NCBI GenBank assembly: GCA_038240875.1
Contig: JBBRGG010000222.1
Coordinates: 1 to 5,565 of the forward strand
Direction: 5' to 3'
DNA length: 5,565 nt
Source: JBBRGG01 sp038240875
Lineage (GTDB): Bacteria; Planctomycetota; Phycisphaerae; Phycisphaerales; UBA1924
This document shows positions 5,083 through 5,565 of the stretch, piece by piece (position 1 is the stretch's first letter; each line of letters starts with the position of its first letter). The notes under the pieces are model-generated. The model did not search any database, was not told where the DNA came from, and was given only the letters and a program-made list of their open reading frames with translations. The translations under genes and the position numbers were made by a program.

Positions 5083-5565
5083 ATGCTCCTGACACTCTCT
5101 GCGTCTTGTCTTCGCCCGTTGATCCGCGGTCTTGCGGCCAAGGACGACCCGCGCGCCAAATCCGCAATACTTGACCTTAAAGATCTTCCAACGTTTGCAC
5201 GCGAAACGCTGGGATTAGTTGGGCTGAATCTCTCGGCAGATCTTTTGGTCGGCGCGGATCGCCGAACTCTTGATTCGTTGCGTGAGCGCGCGGACAAGGC
5301 GGCGTGTACATGCTTGCTTTTAACCGAGCTTGAACCGCAGCATTTGGCGTCGGCAGACGCGGCCAAGGCTGCGCTCGCTGTGCAACGCGGGGAACGAATC
5401 ATCGACGCCGCCCAGATTTTGGGTTGTTCGTCGGCATCGATCCCGGTCTTTGGCGTGGATGATGAAGCGAGCTTTGAACGAGCGATCGAACGGCTTAAGC
5501 CCATCGTGGCGCGTGCGGAGAAGCGCGACCTATCGCTCTTGATTTCGCCCACGGCTGGCCTGACC
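5083..5565 (+). CDS. Sugar phosphate isomerase/epimerase-like TIM-barrel protein (5' part, cut by window edge)
   Basis: 161 codons are open to the right edge without a stop. ATG 5083 is the only possible start after two in-frame TAG codons at 5047 and 5050; no GTG or TTG intervenes, and the ribosome binding site is weak. The sequence alternates short hydrophobic strands with amphipathic helices as in the xylose-isomerase-like / AP-endonuclease-2 TIM barrels: LGLVGLNLSADLL (43-55), a helix with LRERADKA (66-73), ACTCLLLTE (74-82), a helix, LGCSSASIPVFG (113-124), a helix, DLSLLISPTAGLT (149-161). The 'helix - LGC - strand' and 'ExxxLxLLIxPTxGLT'-like ends of strands 3 and 4 are typical of the family, where strand ends carry metal-binding residues. 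Members isomerise or epimerise sugars; the substrate is unknown, and the metal-binding residues of later strands are outside the window. No signal peptide is evident. It is divergent from the small ORF, with a 198-base gap. Confidence 0.6.
   Translation, partial: MLLTLSASCLRPLIRGLAAKDDPRAKSAILDLKDLPTFARETLGLVGLNLSADLLVGADRRTLDSLRERADKAACTCLLLTELEPQHLASADAAKAALAVQRGERIIDAAQILGCSSASIPVFGVDDEASFERAIERLKPIVARAEKRDLSLLISPTAGLT

Noticed and set aside
4941..5552. 203-codon minus-strand frame opposite the TIM-barrel gene
   Set aside because: The plus-strand frame shows regular strand-helix alternation and family-like motifs, while this frame is Arg/Ser/Ala-rich and is its shadow.

Overview
The window looks like ordinary chromosomal DNA of a GC-rich bacterium with an outer membrane. 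The make-up of the genes (an FtsX-type exporter next to a lone glycine cleavage H protein, a sugar-isomerase-like TIM barrel, and intergenic DNA full of short 7-, 12- and 14-base tandem words) reminds me of Planctomycetota, perhaps Phycisphaerae. That placement is a recollection-based inference and no marker gene in the window proves it.

Layout. Almost everything from the left end to about 4884 is read on the minus strand. Reading in transcription order from right to left: a 69-codon orphan ORF (4675-4884) with a very strong ribosome binding site and a 12-pair hairpin just upstream of it; a 463-base non-coding stretch (4212-4674) with two sets of short tandem repeats; gcvH (3831-4211); an ABC ATPase (2941-3777); its 916-residue ten-helix permease (240-2990), which starts inside the ATPase gene; a terminator-like hairpin and a 4 x 14-base tandem repeat (131-230); and the first 24 codons of uvrB (1-74), cut by the window edge. 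On the plus strand only one gene is supported: the 5' end of a sugar-phosphate isomerase/epimerase-like TIM-barrel protein (5083 to the right edge), divergent from the orphan ORF.

How they work together. The ATPase and permease form one transporter of the MacB/LolCDE/FtsX superfamily: the ATPase drives conformational changes in a permease with two large extracytoplasmic domains. The 50-base overlap, with the permease ribosome binding site lying inside the ATPase gene, points to translational coupling. gcvH ends 53 bases before the ATPase start with no terminator visible between them, so it may share the transcript, but it has no evident functional link to the transporter. uvrB (nucleotide excision repair) follows on the same strand after a possible terminator.

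The least explained part is 4212-5082: three kinds of repeat or hairpin structure and an unrecognised small protein in DNA of clearly lower GC (about 49% by hand count over 4681-4860) than the flanking genes. I did not find a defence system, mobile element, CRISPR array, tRNA or rRNA.
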